64,000 nt of DNA from contig NZ_JASCXN010000001.1 in NCBI RefSeq assembly GCF_030010625.1, positions 186,001-250,000 of the forward strand. The letters are read 5' to 3'. Below, in pieces: positions 19,261 through 27,940 of this stretch (positions are counted from its first letter, which is position 1; the number at the start of each line of letters is the position of its first letter). This DNA is from Streptomyces sp. CC208A. GTDB lineage: Bacteria; Actinomycetota; Actinomycetes; Streptomycetales; Streptomycetaceae. The position numbers were made by a program, and so were the translations under genes. Below the pieces are notes generated by a model. The model was not told the DNA's origin. It was given only the letters and a program-made list of their open reading frames with translations, and ran no database searches.

Positions 19261-20967
19261 TCATCCCTGACTGTTCTGGTGACGGTGTTCGGTCGCCGCG
19301 GCGACCGGTGTGCCGGTCGCCGCTCCGACCGCTTCTTCGATCGCTTCACGGAGGACCTGGCGGTCGTCGAAGGGACGGACCCGCCCGGCGATCTCCTGGC
19401 CCTGTTCGTGGCCCTTGCCCGCGACCAGGACGGTGTCGCCCGGCCGGGCACGGGCGACGGCGGCGGCGATGGCGGCGGCCCGGTCGGGTTCGACCAGGAC
19501 GGCGCCGCGCTCGGCGGCGGGCACCTCCGCGGCGCCCGCGAGCATCGCGGTGAGGATCGCCAGCGGGTCCTCGGAGCGGGGGTTGTCGGAGGTCAGCACG
19601 GCGGTGTCGGCGAGCCGGGCCGCCGCGGCGCCCATCGGGCCGCGTTTGGTGCTGTCCCGGTCGCCGCCGCAGCCGATGACCACGTGCAGCCGGCCCTCGG
19701 TGACCTCGCGCAGCGAGCGCAGCACGGACTCGACGGCGTCGGTCTTGTGCGCGTAGTCGACGACGGCGAGGTACGGCTGGCCCGCGTCCACGCGCTCCAG
19801 GCGGCCGGGGACGCCGGGGACGGCGGCGACGCCGTCGGCGGCCGTCCGCGGGTCGAGCCCGGCGGTGGCGAGGGTGGCGATGGCGGCGAGGGTGTTGGCG
19901 ACGTTGAAGGGGCCGGGCAGCGGGGCGGTGGCGGGGACGCGTACGCCCTCCGGGCCGACGGCCGTGAAGGTGGAGTCGGCGGCGCCCAGGACGACGTCCT
20001 CGGCGCGCCAGTCGGCGTCGGCGCTGCCCGCGGCGGAGAAGGTGACGACCGGGACGGTCGCCTCCTTGGCGAGCCGGCGGCCGTACTCGTCGTCGGCGTT
20101 GACGACGCCGACGCGGCTGCGCTCGGGGGTGAAGAGGGTCGCCTTGGCCCGGAAGTAGTCCTCCATGTCGGAGTGGAACTCCATGTGCTCCGGGCTGAGG
20201 TTGTTGAAGACGGCGACGTCGAAGACGCAGCCGTCGACCCGGCCGAGCACGAGGGCGTGGCTGGAGACCTCCATGGCGACGGCCTCGACGCCGCGTTCGC
20301 GCATGACGGCGAAGAGGGCCTGGAGGTCGGTGGCCTCGGGGGTGGTGCGCTCCGACTTGATGCGCTCGTCGCCGATCCGCATCTCGACGGTGCCGACGAG
20401 CCCGGTGTGCTTCCCCGCGCCGCGCAGCCCCCCCTCGACGAGGTAGGCGGTCGTGGTCTTGCCGGAGGTGCCGGTGATGCCGATCTGGAGGAGGTCCGCG
20501 CCGGGGCGGCCGTAGATCTCGGCGGCGAGTTCGCCCATCCGGCCGCGCGGGTCCTCGACGACGAGGACCGGCAGGCCGGTGGCGGCGGCGCGGTCGGCTC
20601 CGGCCGGGTCGGTGAGGACCGCGGCGGCGCCGAGGCCGGCGGCCTGGGCGACGAAGTCGGCGCCGTGGGCGCGGGCGCCGGGGAGGGCCGCGTACACGTC
20701 CCCGGGGCGTACGGCCCGGGAGTCGTGGGTGATGCCCGAGACGGGGACGTCGTGTGCGGCGTCGGGGATCTCGGTGCCCAGCCGTGCCGCGAGCTCGCCC
20801 AGGGGTGTCGGGCGGGCCCGCTCCGGGCGGGGCGGGGTGGTTCTGGACTGATCAGCGTGTGGCACGGCGGTGAGCGTACCGGGCGCACCCTGCGGGGGAC
20901 CAAACGAGCGGGGGGCGTCGCCGGAGTTCGATTTCCGGTTCCCGGAGTGGGGGGTGATCGTCGTCAC
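19261..20967 (-). CDS. murE: UDP-MurNAc-tripeptide synthetase (MurE)
   Basis: A 568-residue ligase adding the third stem residue to UDP-MurNAc-L-Ala-D-Glu. GITHDSRAVRPGDVY marks the UDP pocket, GTSGKTTTAYLVE the ATP loop (near 165), and MEVSSHAL, FNNLSPEHMEFH and YAHKTDAV the central domain. The C-terminal domain carries SDNPRSEDP, the DNPR motif of diaminopimelate-adding enzymes; streptomycete walls use the LL isomer. An extra N-terminal segment of about 55 residues (Pro/Arg-rich) and a short tail after the ligase fold are present, so a later start near VPHADQSRTT cannot be excluded. Confidence 0.94.
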   Translation of the reverse strand: MTTITPHSGNRKSNSGDAPRSFGPPQGAPGTLTAVPHADQSRTTPPRPERARPTPLGELAARLGTEIPDAAHDVPVSGITHDSRAVRPGDVYAALPGARAHGADFVAQAAGLGAAAVLTDPAGADRAAATGLPVLVVEDPRGRMGELAAEIYGRPGADLLQIGITGTSGKTTTAYLVEGGLRGAGKHTGLVGTVEMRIGDERIKSERTTPEATDLQALFAVMRERGVEAVAMEVSSHALVLGRVDGCVFDVAVFNNLSPEHMEFHSDMEDYFRAKATLFTPERSRVGVVNADDEYGRRLAKEATVPVVTFSAAGSADADWRAEDVVLGAADSTFTAVGPEGVRVPATAPLPGPFNVANTLAAIATLATAGLDPRTAADGVAAVPGVPGRLERVDAGQPYLAVVDYAHKTDAVESVLRSLREVTEGRLHVVIGCGGDRDSTKRGPMGAAAARLADTAVLTSDNPRSEDPLAILTAMLAGAAEVPAAERGAVLVEPDRAAAIAAAVARARPGDTVLVAGKGHEQGQEIAGRVRPFDDRQVLREAIEEAVGAATGTPVAAATEHRHQNSQG

Positions 20968-20985
20968 TGGTGGTGCTCCCGGGGG

Positions 20986-22992
20986 TCACGGGGTGGGTTC
21001 GAAGGTGACCGGCAGGCGGGCGGGTTCGCTGCCGGTGGGTGCCGCGTGGAGGGTCTTGAGGGCGAACTCCATGACCTTCTTGTAGATGGGTCCGCAGATC
21101 TGGCCGCCGAAGTAGCTGCCCTTGGTGGGGTTCTGGATGGCGCAGTAGACGGTGACGCGGGGCTGGTCGGCGGGGGCGAAGCCGGCGAAGGAGGCGGTGT
21201 AGCCCTTGTAGCGGCCGAGTTCGGGGTCGACGCGGTTGGCGGTGCCGGTCTTGCCGGCGACGCGGTAGCCGGGGATGGCGGCCTTGGTGCCGGTGCCCTC
21301 GCGGTCCTCGACGACGGATTCCAGCATCTGGGCGAGGCTCTTGGCGGTCTTCTCGCTGACGACCCGGCGTTCCTCGGGGGCGGGGGCGGGGGTGAAGCGC
21401 CCGTCGGGGCCCTTGGTGCCGCGGACGAGGGTGGGGGCGACCCGTACGCCTCCGTTGGCGATGGTCGAGTAGACCGAGGCGGCCTGGAGGGCGTTGACGG
21501 AGAGACCCTGGCCGAAGGGGATCGTGTACTGCTGCGAGGTGGACCAGTCCTCGGGCTTGGCGAGGATGCCGGCGGTCTCGCCGGGGAAGCCGAGGCCGGT
21601 GGGGCTGCCGATGCCGAAGCGGCGGAGGTAGCCGTCGAGGACGCGGTTGGCCTCGGCCTGGTCCTTGCCGAGCTGGCCGGTGGCGAGGATGGTGCCGATG
21701 TTGCTGGACTTGGCGAGGACGCCGTTGAGCGTCAGGTACCAGGTGGGGTGGTCGATGTCGTCCTTGAAGAGCCGGTCGCCGCGGTGGAGCCGGTTGGGGA
21801 CGGTGACGTGGGTGTCGGGGGCGGCCTTGCCCTCCTCCAGGACGGCGGCCATGGACATGACCTTGCTGGTGGAGCCGGGCTCGTAGGCGTCCTGGAGGGC
21901 GGCGTTGCCCATGGCGGCGGCGTCGGCGGCGGAGAGGTCGTTGGGGTCGAAGCCGGGCGAGTTGGCCATGGCGAGGATCTCGCCGGTGCGGGTGTCCTGG
22001 ACGACGACGTAGCCGCGGTCGGCCTTCGACGTGCGGACCTGTTCGCTGATGGCCCGCTGGGCGGCCCACTGGATGTCCCGGTCGATGGTGAGCTCGATGT
22101 CGGAGCCGGGGACGGCGGGGGTGCCCTGGGAGCCCGCGGTGGGGACCTGCCGGCCGCCGGAGGCCGTGAAGCGGATCTTCCCGTCCCGGCCAGCGAGTTC
22201 GGGGTCGAGCATGGACTCGATGCCGCCGGCGCCGCGGCCCTCCGCGTTGACGTATCCCAGTATCCCGGCGGCGAGGTCGCCGTTGGGGTAGACCCGCTTG
22301 GTGCTGGGCTCGCTGAGGACGCCGCCGAGCAGGTTGACGCCGGTGCCGCCGGGGGCGAGGGCCTTCTGCGCGTAGACCTTCTTGAGGTCCTTGATCTGGT
22401 TCCAGACCTGCGGGGTCTGCTTGCGGGCGAGCAGGGTGTAACGGGACTTGGGGGTACGGAGCTTCTTGGCCAGCTCTGCCGGTTCCTTGCCCAGGACCGG
22501 GGCGAGGAGGGCGGCGGCCTGCTCGGGCGCGTCGCGGACCTTGGACTCCTCGGGGGTGAAGAGCTTGGGGTCGGCGGTGATGTCGTAGGCGTCGACGCTG
22601 GTGGCCAGGGCGATGCCGTTGCGGTCGGTGATCTCGCCGCGCTCGGCGGAGAGCGTGTACTCCTGGAAGCGGTACTTGTCGGCCTTGGCCGCGTACGCGC
22701 TGGCGTCGACGGCCTGGACCTGGAGCAGCCGGACCACGAAGACCAGCATGACGAGGGTGAGGCCGAGGGAGATCAGCCGGAGCCGGGGCCGGGGGCTGCC
22801 GAGCTTGATGGTGCGGGGTTTACGGGCAGGCGGCCGGGGCGCGGGGCGGCGGGCGGCCGGGCGCGCGGCGGGCCGGGGGCCACGGCTGCCGCCTCCGCCG
22901 GAACCGGACCGGCCGGAGGAGGAGGCGGACCGGGGGCGGGCGGGCCGGGCGGGGGCGGGGACACGGCGGCGCGGGGGCTCCTTGGAGGGCAC
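20986..22992 (-). CDS. ftsI: septal transpeptidase FtsI (penicillin-binding protein 3 class)
   Basis: A 668-residue class B penicillin-binding protein crosslinking septal wall with FtsW. A long basic, Pro/Ser/Arg-rich cytoplasmic tail (about 1-70) is followed by one membrane span (LISLGLTLVMLVFVVRLLQV). Next come the dimerisation/pedestal domain and the transpeptidase domain with STSK (near 376, catalytic Ser), SSN (near 427) and KTGT (near 578). GTG at 22992 follows AGGTGA, which overlaps the ftsL stop; the frame extends upstream without a better start. It is 18 bp ahead of murE. Confidence 0.95.
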   Translation of the reverse strand: MPSKEPPRRRVPAPARPARPRSASSSGRSGSGGGGSRGPRPAARPAARRPAPRPPARKPRTIKLGSPRPRLRLISLGLTLVMLVFVVRLLQVQAVDASAYAAKADKYRFQEYTLSAERGEITDRNGIALATSVDAYDITADPKLFTPEESKVRDAPEQAAALLAPVLGKEPAELAKKLRTPKSRYTLLARKQTPQVWNQIKDLKKVYAQKALAPGGTGVNLLGGVLSEPSTKRVYPNGDLAAGILGYVNAEGRGAGGIESMLDPELAGRDGKIRFTASGGRQVPTAGSQGTPAVPGSDIELTIDRDIQWAAQRAISEQVRTSKADRGYVVVQDTRTGEILAMANSPGFDPNDLSAADAAAMGNAALQDAYEPGSTSKVMSMAAVLEEGKAAPDTHVTVPNRLHRGDRLFKDDIDHPTWYLTLNGVLAKSSNIGTILATGQLGKDQAEANRVLDGYLRRFGIGSPTGLGFPGETAGILAKPEDWSTSQQYTIPFGQGLSVNALQAASVYSTIANGGVRVAPTLVRGTKGPDGRFTPAPAPEERRVVSEKTAKSLAQMLESVVEDREGTGTKAAIPGYRVAGKTGTANRVDPELGRYKGYTASFAGFAPADQPRVTVYCAIQNPTKGSYFGGQICGPIYKKVMEFALKTLHAAPTGSEPARLPVTFEPTP

Positions 22993-22999
22993 TGCTCGA

Positions 23000-23533
23000 T
23001 CACCTGCCGGAGGTCGTGGGGGCGGAGGTGGCCTCCGCCGTACGGGAGGGGTCGGCGTCGCTCGCACGGGAGGGGCCGGCCGTACGGGAGGGGCCGGCCG
23101 TACGGGAGGGGCCGGGGTCGCTCGTACGGGCCGGGGCGCGGGTCGGCGTGCGGGTGGGCTTCGGGGAGGGGGCGACGGTGGGTTCGCCGAGGACCTTGCC
23201 GTCGGGGCCGAGGAAGGCGGGGCTGCCGCCGGGGACCATGCCGAGTTCGCGGGCGCGGCGCTCCAGGGCGTCGGGGGCCACCTGGACGTCGACGTCCCGC
23301 TGGAGGGCCTGTTCCTCGTCGGTGAGGGCGGTGGTGCGGTCCTTGAGCTCGCGCAGCTTGAAGGAGCCCTGGTTGAGGGCGGAGTTCAGCAGCAGCAGGG
23401 TGATGAGGCCGCCGCCGAGGAGGAGGACGACGAGCAGGACGAAGGGGGTGCGGGCGGCCGAGCTGGGTCCGGACGGCATCAGCCGTCCGAGCCGCGCGGC
23501 CCGGCCTTTGAGGGGCCCCCTCGCCGTGCTCAC
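23000..23533 (-). CDS. ftsL: FtsL-type septum formation protein with a repetitive Ser/Pro/Arg tail
   Basis: A 177-residue bitopic protein: basic tail (1-30), one membrane span ([21 protein letters not shown]), then an extracellular coiled coil ([19 protein letters not shown], about 60-95) as in FtsL. GTG at 23533 overlaps the rsmH stop (GTGA). Position between rsmH and ftsI is diagnostic, since FtsL sequences diverge strongly. The last 55 residues are unusual: a charged Pro/Thr/Ser tail with the unit SRTAGP repeated, exposed outside the membrane. Confidence 0.9.
   Translation of the reverse strand: MSTARGPLKGRAARLGRLMPSGPSSAARTPFVLLVVLLLGGGLITLLLLNSALNQGSFKLRELKDRTTALTDEEQALQRDVDVQVAPDALERRARELGMVPGGSPAFLGPDGKVLGEPTVAPSPKPTRTPTRAPARTSDPGPSRTAGPSRTAGPSRASDADPSRTAEATSAPTTSGR
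23055..23120 (-). repeat. 18-nt tandem repeats in the ftsL 3' end
   Basis: Units with the plus-strand form CGTACGGGAGGGGCCGGC repeat three times in tandem around 23081-23118, with looser copies on both sides. They encode the SRTAGP hexapeptide of the FtsL tail. Confidence 0.85.
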
Positions 23534-24486
23534 AGCACGTCCTCCCGGATGCGTTCGGCGCCCCGGAGCCGGGCGGGGGCGGCCCGGCGGTTCTCGGCGA
23601 TCTCCTCGTCGGTGGGGAGTTCGGCGCCGCGGGTGAGGAGCTTGAGGCGGGGCTGGTACTGCTCGGGGACGACCGGGAGGCCGGGCGGGGCGGTGGTGGC
23701 CGCGCCGGCGGCGAAGACCTGCTTCACGAGCCGGTCCTCCAGGGAGTGGTACGAGAGGACGGCGATGCGGCCGCCGACGGCGAGGGCCTTCACGGCCGCC
23801 GGGATCGCCCGCTCCAGGACGCTCAGTTCGCCGTTGACCTCGATGCGCAGGGCCTGGAAGGTGCGCTTGGCGGGGTTGCCGCCGGTGCGCTTGGCGGCCT
23901 GCGGGAGGGCGTCGCGGATGAGCTCGACGAGCCGGGCGCTGTTGCTGAAGGGTTCCTTCTCGCGCTCGCGGACGATGGCGGAGACGATCCGCTTGGCCTG
24001 CTTCTCCTCGCCGTACGCGCGCAGGATGCGGACGAGTTCGCCGGCCGGGTAGGTGTTGAGGACCTCGGCGGCGCTCATGCCGGTCGTCTGGTCCATGCGC
24101 ATGTCGAGCGGGGCGTCCTGGGCGTAGGCGAAACCGCGGTCGGCCTCGTCCAGCTGCATGGAGGAGACGCCGAGGTCGAAGAGGACGCCGTCGACCTTGT
24201 CGATGCCGAGCCGGTCGAGGACCTCGGGCAGCTGGTCGTAGACGGCGTGGACGAGGGTGGCGCGGTCCCCGTAGGGGGCGAGCCGCTCGCCGGAGAGGCG
24301 CAGGGCCTCCTTGTCGCGGTCGAGGGCGACGAGCCGGGCCTCGGGGAAGGCGCGGAGCAGGGCCTCGCTGTGCCCGCCGAGGCCCAGGGTGCAGTCGACG
24401 ACGACCGCACCGGGGCGCTGGAGGGCAGGGGCCAACATGTCCAGGCACCGCTGGAGCATCACCGGGACGTGTCGGTCGTTGCTCAA
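23530..24486 (-). CDS. rsmH: 16S rRNA (cytosine-1402-N4)-methyltransferase RsmH
   Basis: A 318-residue SAM-dependent methyltransferase for C1402 in the ribosomal P site. [13 protein letters not shown] and [16 protein letters not shown] form the N-terminal SAM site; [20 protein letters not shown] (shortened motif [10 protein letters not shown]) and [13 protein letters not shown] [15 protein letters not shown] close the fold. The start codon is a rare TTG at 24486, preceded by GAGAGGG; I see no better upstream start. It is the first gene of the division cluster. Confidence 0.95.
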   Translation of the reverse strand: MSNDRHVPVMLQRCLDMLAPALQRPGAVVVDCTLGLGGHSEALLRAFPEARLVALDRDKEALRLSGERLAPYGDRATLVHAVYDQLPEVLDRLGIDKVDGVLFDLGVSSMQLDEADRGFAYAQDAPLDMRMDQTTGMSAAEVLNTYPAGELVRILRAYGEEKQAKRIVSAIVREREKEPFSNSARLVELIRDALPQAAKRTGGNPAKRTFQALRIEVNGELSVLERAIPAAVKALAVGGRIAVLSYHSLEDRLVKQVFAAGAATTAPPGLPVVPEQYQPRLKLLTRGAELPTDEEIAENRRAAPARLRGAERIREDVL

Positions 24487-24807
24487 CGCACCCTCTCAGA
24501 ACGGGCACGGCGAGCGGGATGAGGAGGCCGAGCCGTGGGTGCCGCCGCGCACACGGGGGAGAAACCGCTTGAAATCGCTCGATTGTCTCCAGGAACTCCG
24601 CGCCACTCTAGTCCACGGAGGGGGCCGGTCAATCAACCGGCTGGCGCGTCGCGCGGCACCGGACGCCCGTGCGGACATTCCGGGCGGTTCACTCGATCGG
24701 CGGCACCCGACGGCTGCTGTGGGTTAGCTCACATGAAGCTTCATTGATGTTTTTTGTCCTCTTCTCACAGCAGGCCCGCGGGGGTGGTGCCCACTACCGT
24801 CGAAGCC
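24487..24807. promoter_or_regulatory. divergent region between rsmH and the carbonic anhydrase gene
   Basis: No gene was recognised in these 321 bp. The AT-richer stretch at 24560-24600 is the likely dcw promoter zone. A perfect 12-bp palindrome, ATGAAGCTTCAT (24733-24744), lies about 65 bp upstream of the carbonic anhydrase start and could be an operator. TACCGT at 24795-24800 is a -10-like hexamer exactly 7 nt before the ATG at 24808, suggesting a leaderless transcript. No mraZ gene is present at this end of the cluster. Confidence 0.45.
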
Positions 24808-25401
24808 ATGACGACCTCCGCACACCCCTCCCCCGACACGCCGGGCGCGTCGGCCGCCGGCCGCTCCGTCACCCAGCGGCTCGTCGAGGCGAACGCGCGG
24901 TACGCCGCCGACTTCACCGACCCGGGCATGGACGCGCGGCCGGTGCTGCGCGTCGCCGTCGTCGCCTGCATGGACGCCCGGCTCGACCTGCACGCGGCGC
25001 TGGGACTCGAACTCGGCGACTGCCACACCATCCGCAACGCGGGCGGGGTCGTCACCGACGACGTGATCCGCTCCCTCACCATCAGCCAGCGGGCGCTCGG
25101 CACCCGCGCCGTGATGCTGGTGCACCACACCGGCTGCGGTCTGGAGTCGCTCACCGAGGACTTCCGGCACGAGCTGGAGGACGAGGTGGGCCAGCGGCCG
25201 GCCTGGGCGGTCGAGGCCTTCCGGGACGTGGACCAGGACGTGCGGCAGTCGATGCAGCGGGTCCGGACCTCGCCGTTCCTGCCGCACACGGACGACGTCC
25301 GGGGGTTCGTCTTCGACGTGACGACGGGCCTGCTGCGCGAGATCGACCCTGTGGAGAATGGTTCCGGCAGCAGGTCAGGCACGTCTTCCCGCGCCGCGTA
25401 A
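24808..25401 (+). CDS. beta-class carbonic anhydrase
   Basis: A 197-residue cytoplasmic zinc enzyme interconverting CO2 and bicarbonate. The zinc ligands are readable: CMDARLD (Cys near 54 with its Asp/Arg pair) and HHTGCG (His and Cys near 106-109), plus the NAGGVVTDD substrate-loop motif. I chose ATG at 24808 because it has a -10-like TACCGT 7 nt before it and no ribosome site; a start at 24754 in the same frame is less likely. It is the first gene to the right of the cluster on the other strand. Confidence 0.93.
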   Translation: MTTSAHPSPDTPGASAAGRSVTQRLVEANARYAADFTDPGMDARPVLRVAVVACMDARLDLHAALGLELGDCHTIRNAGGVVTDDVIRSLTISQRALGTRAVMLVHHTGCGLESLTEDFRHELEDEVGQRPAWAVEAFRDVDQDVRQSMQRVRTSPFLPHTDDVRGFVFDVTTGLLREIDPVENGSGSRSGTSSRAA

Positions 25402-25430
25402 GACGACAAACCCCGGCATTTCGCCCGCAG

Positions 25431-25439
25431 TTGTCCACA
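25431..25439 (+). promoter_or_regulatory. DnaA-box sequence
   Basis: TTGTCCACA matches the DnaA box preferred in Streptomyces exactly. It lies 109 bp upstream of the MoxR gene and 30 bp after the carbonic anhydrase stop. Only one clear copy is seen, so it is not an origin. Confidence 0.5.
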
Positions 25440-25547
25440 GCCAAGTGACACGGCCCGGCAATCCACACAAGAATGCCCGGGTGACACCCCCCGTCCATCC
25501 CATCGGGGGCAGGTGTCCGTGTTCCTGCAAGGCCGAGGAGGGCCGGG

Positions 25548-26560
<1,013 letters not shown>

Positions 26561-26564
<4 letters not shown>

Positions 26565-27940
26565 TGGCGACCCCCGCCGCCCCCGGGGACCGGCGGGCCG
26601 ACGACCGCGACGGCCCCCGGCCCCTCGAAGGCAGGGACGGCCGCGGCGGACTGCGGGCCACCCTCGGCGGCCTCACCACCCGCGGCCGGTCCTTCCTGGC
26701 CGCCGGGGCGGCCGCCGCCGTCTGCGCCTACGTGCTCGGCCAGGCCGACCTGCTCCGGGTCGGCCTGCTGCTCGCCGGTCTGCCACTGATCTGCGCCGGC
26801 GTCCTGCACCGCACCCGCTACCGGGTCGCCACCTCCCGCCGGCTCACCCCTCAGCGGGTGGAGGCGGGCACCGAGGCCCGGGTCCGGCTCCGCATGGAGA
26901 ACGTCTCCAAGCTCCCCACCGGGCTGCTGATGCTCCAGGACCACGTGCCGTACATGCTGGGCCCCCGCCCCCGCTTCGTCCTCGACCGGGTCGAGGCCGG
27001 CGGCCGGCGCGAGGTCTCCTACCGGGTCCGCTCCGACCTGCGCGGCCGCTTCCCGCTCGGTCCGCTCCAGCTCCGGCTGAGCGATCCCTTCGGGATGTGC
27101 GAGCTCACCCGCTCCTTCAGCGCGTACGACACCCTGACCGTCGTCCCCCGTACCACGGCGCTCCCGCCGGTCCGGCTGGGCGGCGAGGCGTCCGGGTACG
27201 GGGAGGGGCGGCAGCGCGCGCTGGCCCTCGCCGGCGACGACGACATCATCCCGCGCGCCTACCGGCACGGCGACGACCTGCGCCGGGTCCACTGGCGCTC
27301 CACCGCCCGGTACGGCGAACTGATGGTCCGCCGCGAGGAGCAGCCCCAGCGCTCCCACTGCACGGTCCTCCTCGACACCCGCCGGATCGGCTACCAGGGC
27401 TCCGGCCCCGACTCGGCCTTCGAGTGGGCGGTCTCCGGCGCCGCCTCCGTCCTGAGCCACATGCTGGAGCGCGGCTACGCGGTCCGGCTGCTCACCGACA
27501 CCGGCACCTCGGTCCCCGGCGAGGGCTCCGACGGCCACACCGGCGACTCCGCGGAGACGGCCGGTCTGATGATGGACACCCTCGCGGTCGTCGACCACTC
27601 CGACGGCGCCGGGTTCTCCCGCGCCTCCGACGTGCTGCGCACCGGCGGCGACGGGCTGCTCGTCGCCTTCCTCGGCGACCTCGACGAGGAACAGGCCCGT
27701 CTCGCCGCCCGGATGCGCGGCCGGGCCGGGGCGGCCGTCGCCTTCCTCCTGGACTCCGGGACCTGGCTCACCGGCGGCGCCGTGGCCGGTGCCGTCGAGC
27801 AGCGGACCCGGCAGCTGCGCGAGGCCGGCTGGACCGTCGTCCACGTGCCGCCCGGGGGCCGGATCGCCGACCTGTGGCAGCAGGCCGCCGGGGCGCTGCG
27901 GGAGACCGCCGCCGCAGACAGCTACGGAGGATGGGCATGA
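26561..27940 (+). CDS. DUF58 domain membrane-associated protein
   Basis: A 459-residue protein with a membrane segment pair near the N-terminus ([22 protein letters not shown] region, about 42-85), an extracytoplasmic beta region, then the DUF58 motif [17 protein letters not shown] near residue 238. A VWA-like part lacking an obvious full MIDAS follows. GTG at 26561 or ATG at 26564 both overlap the moxR stop. It sits centrally in a MoxR-DUF58-transglutaminase operon, with which it probably forms a membrane complex. Confidence 0.9.

Noticed and set aside
19159..23325. Very long plus-strand open frame opposite murE-ftsI-ftsL
   Set aside because: It covers three strong genes on the other strand; its low-complexity Gly/Ala/Val/Asp translation shows no domain.
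25470..25480. Second DnaA-like box near 25473
   Set aside because: TTGTGTGGA differs from TTGTCCACA at several positions, so only the first box was kept.
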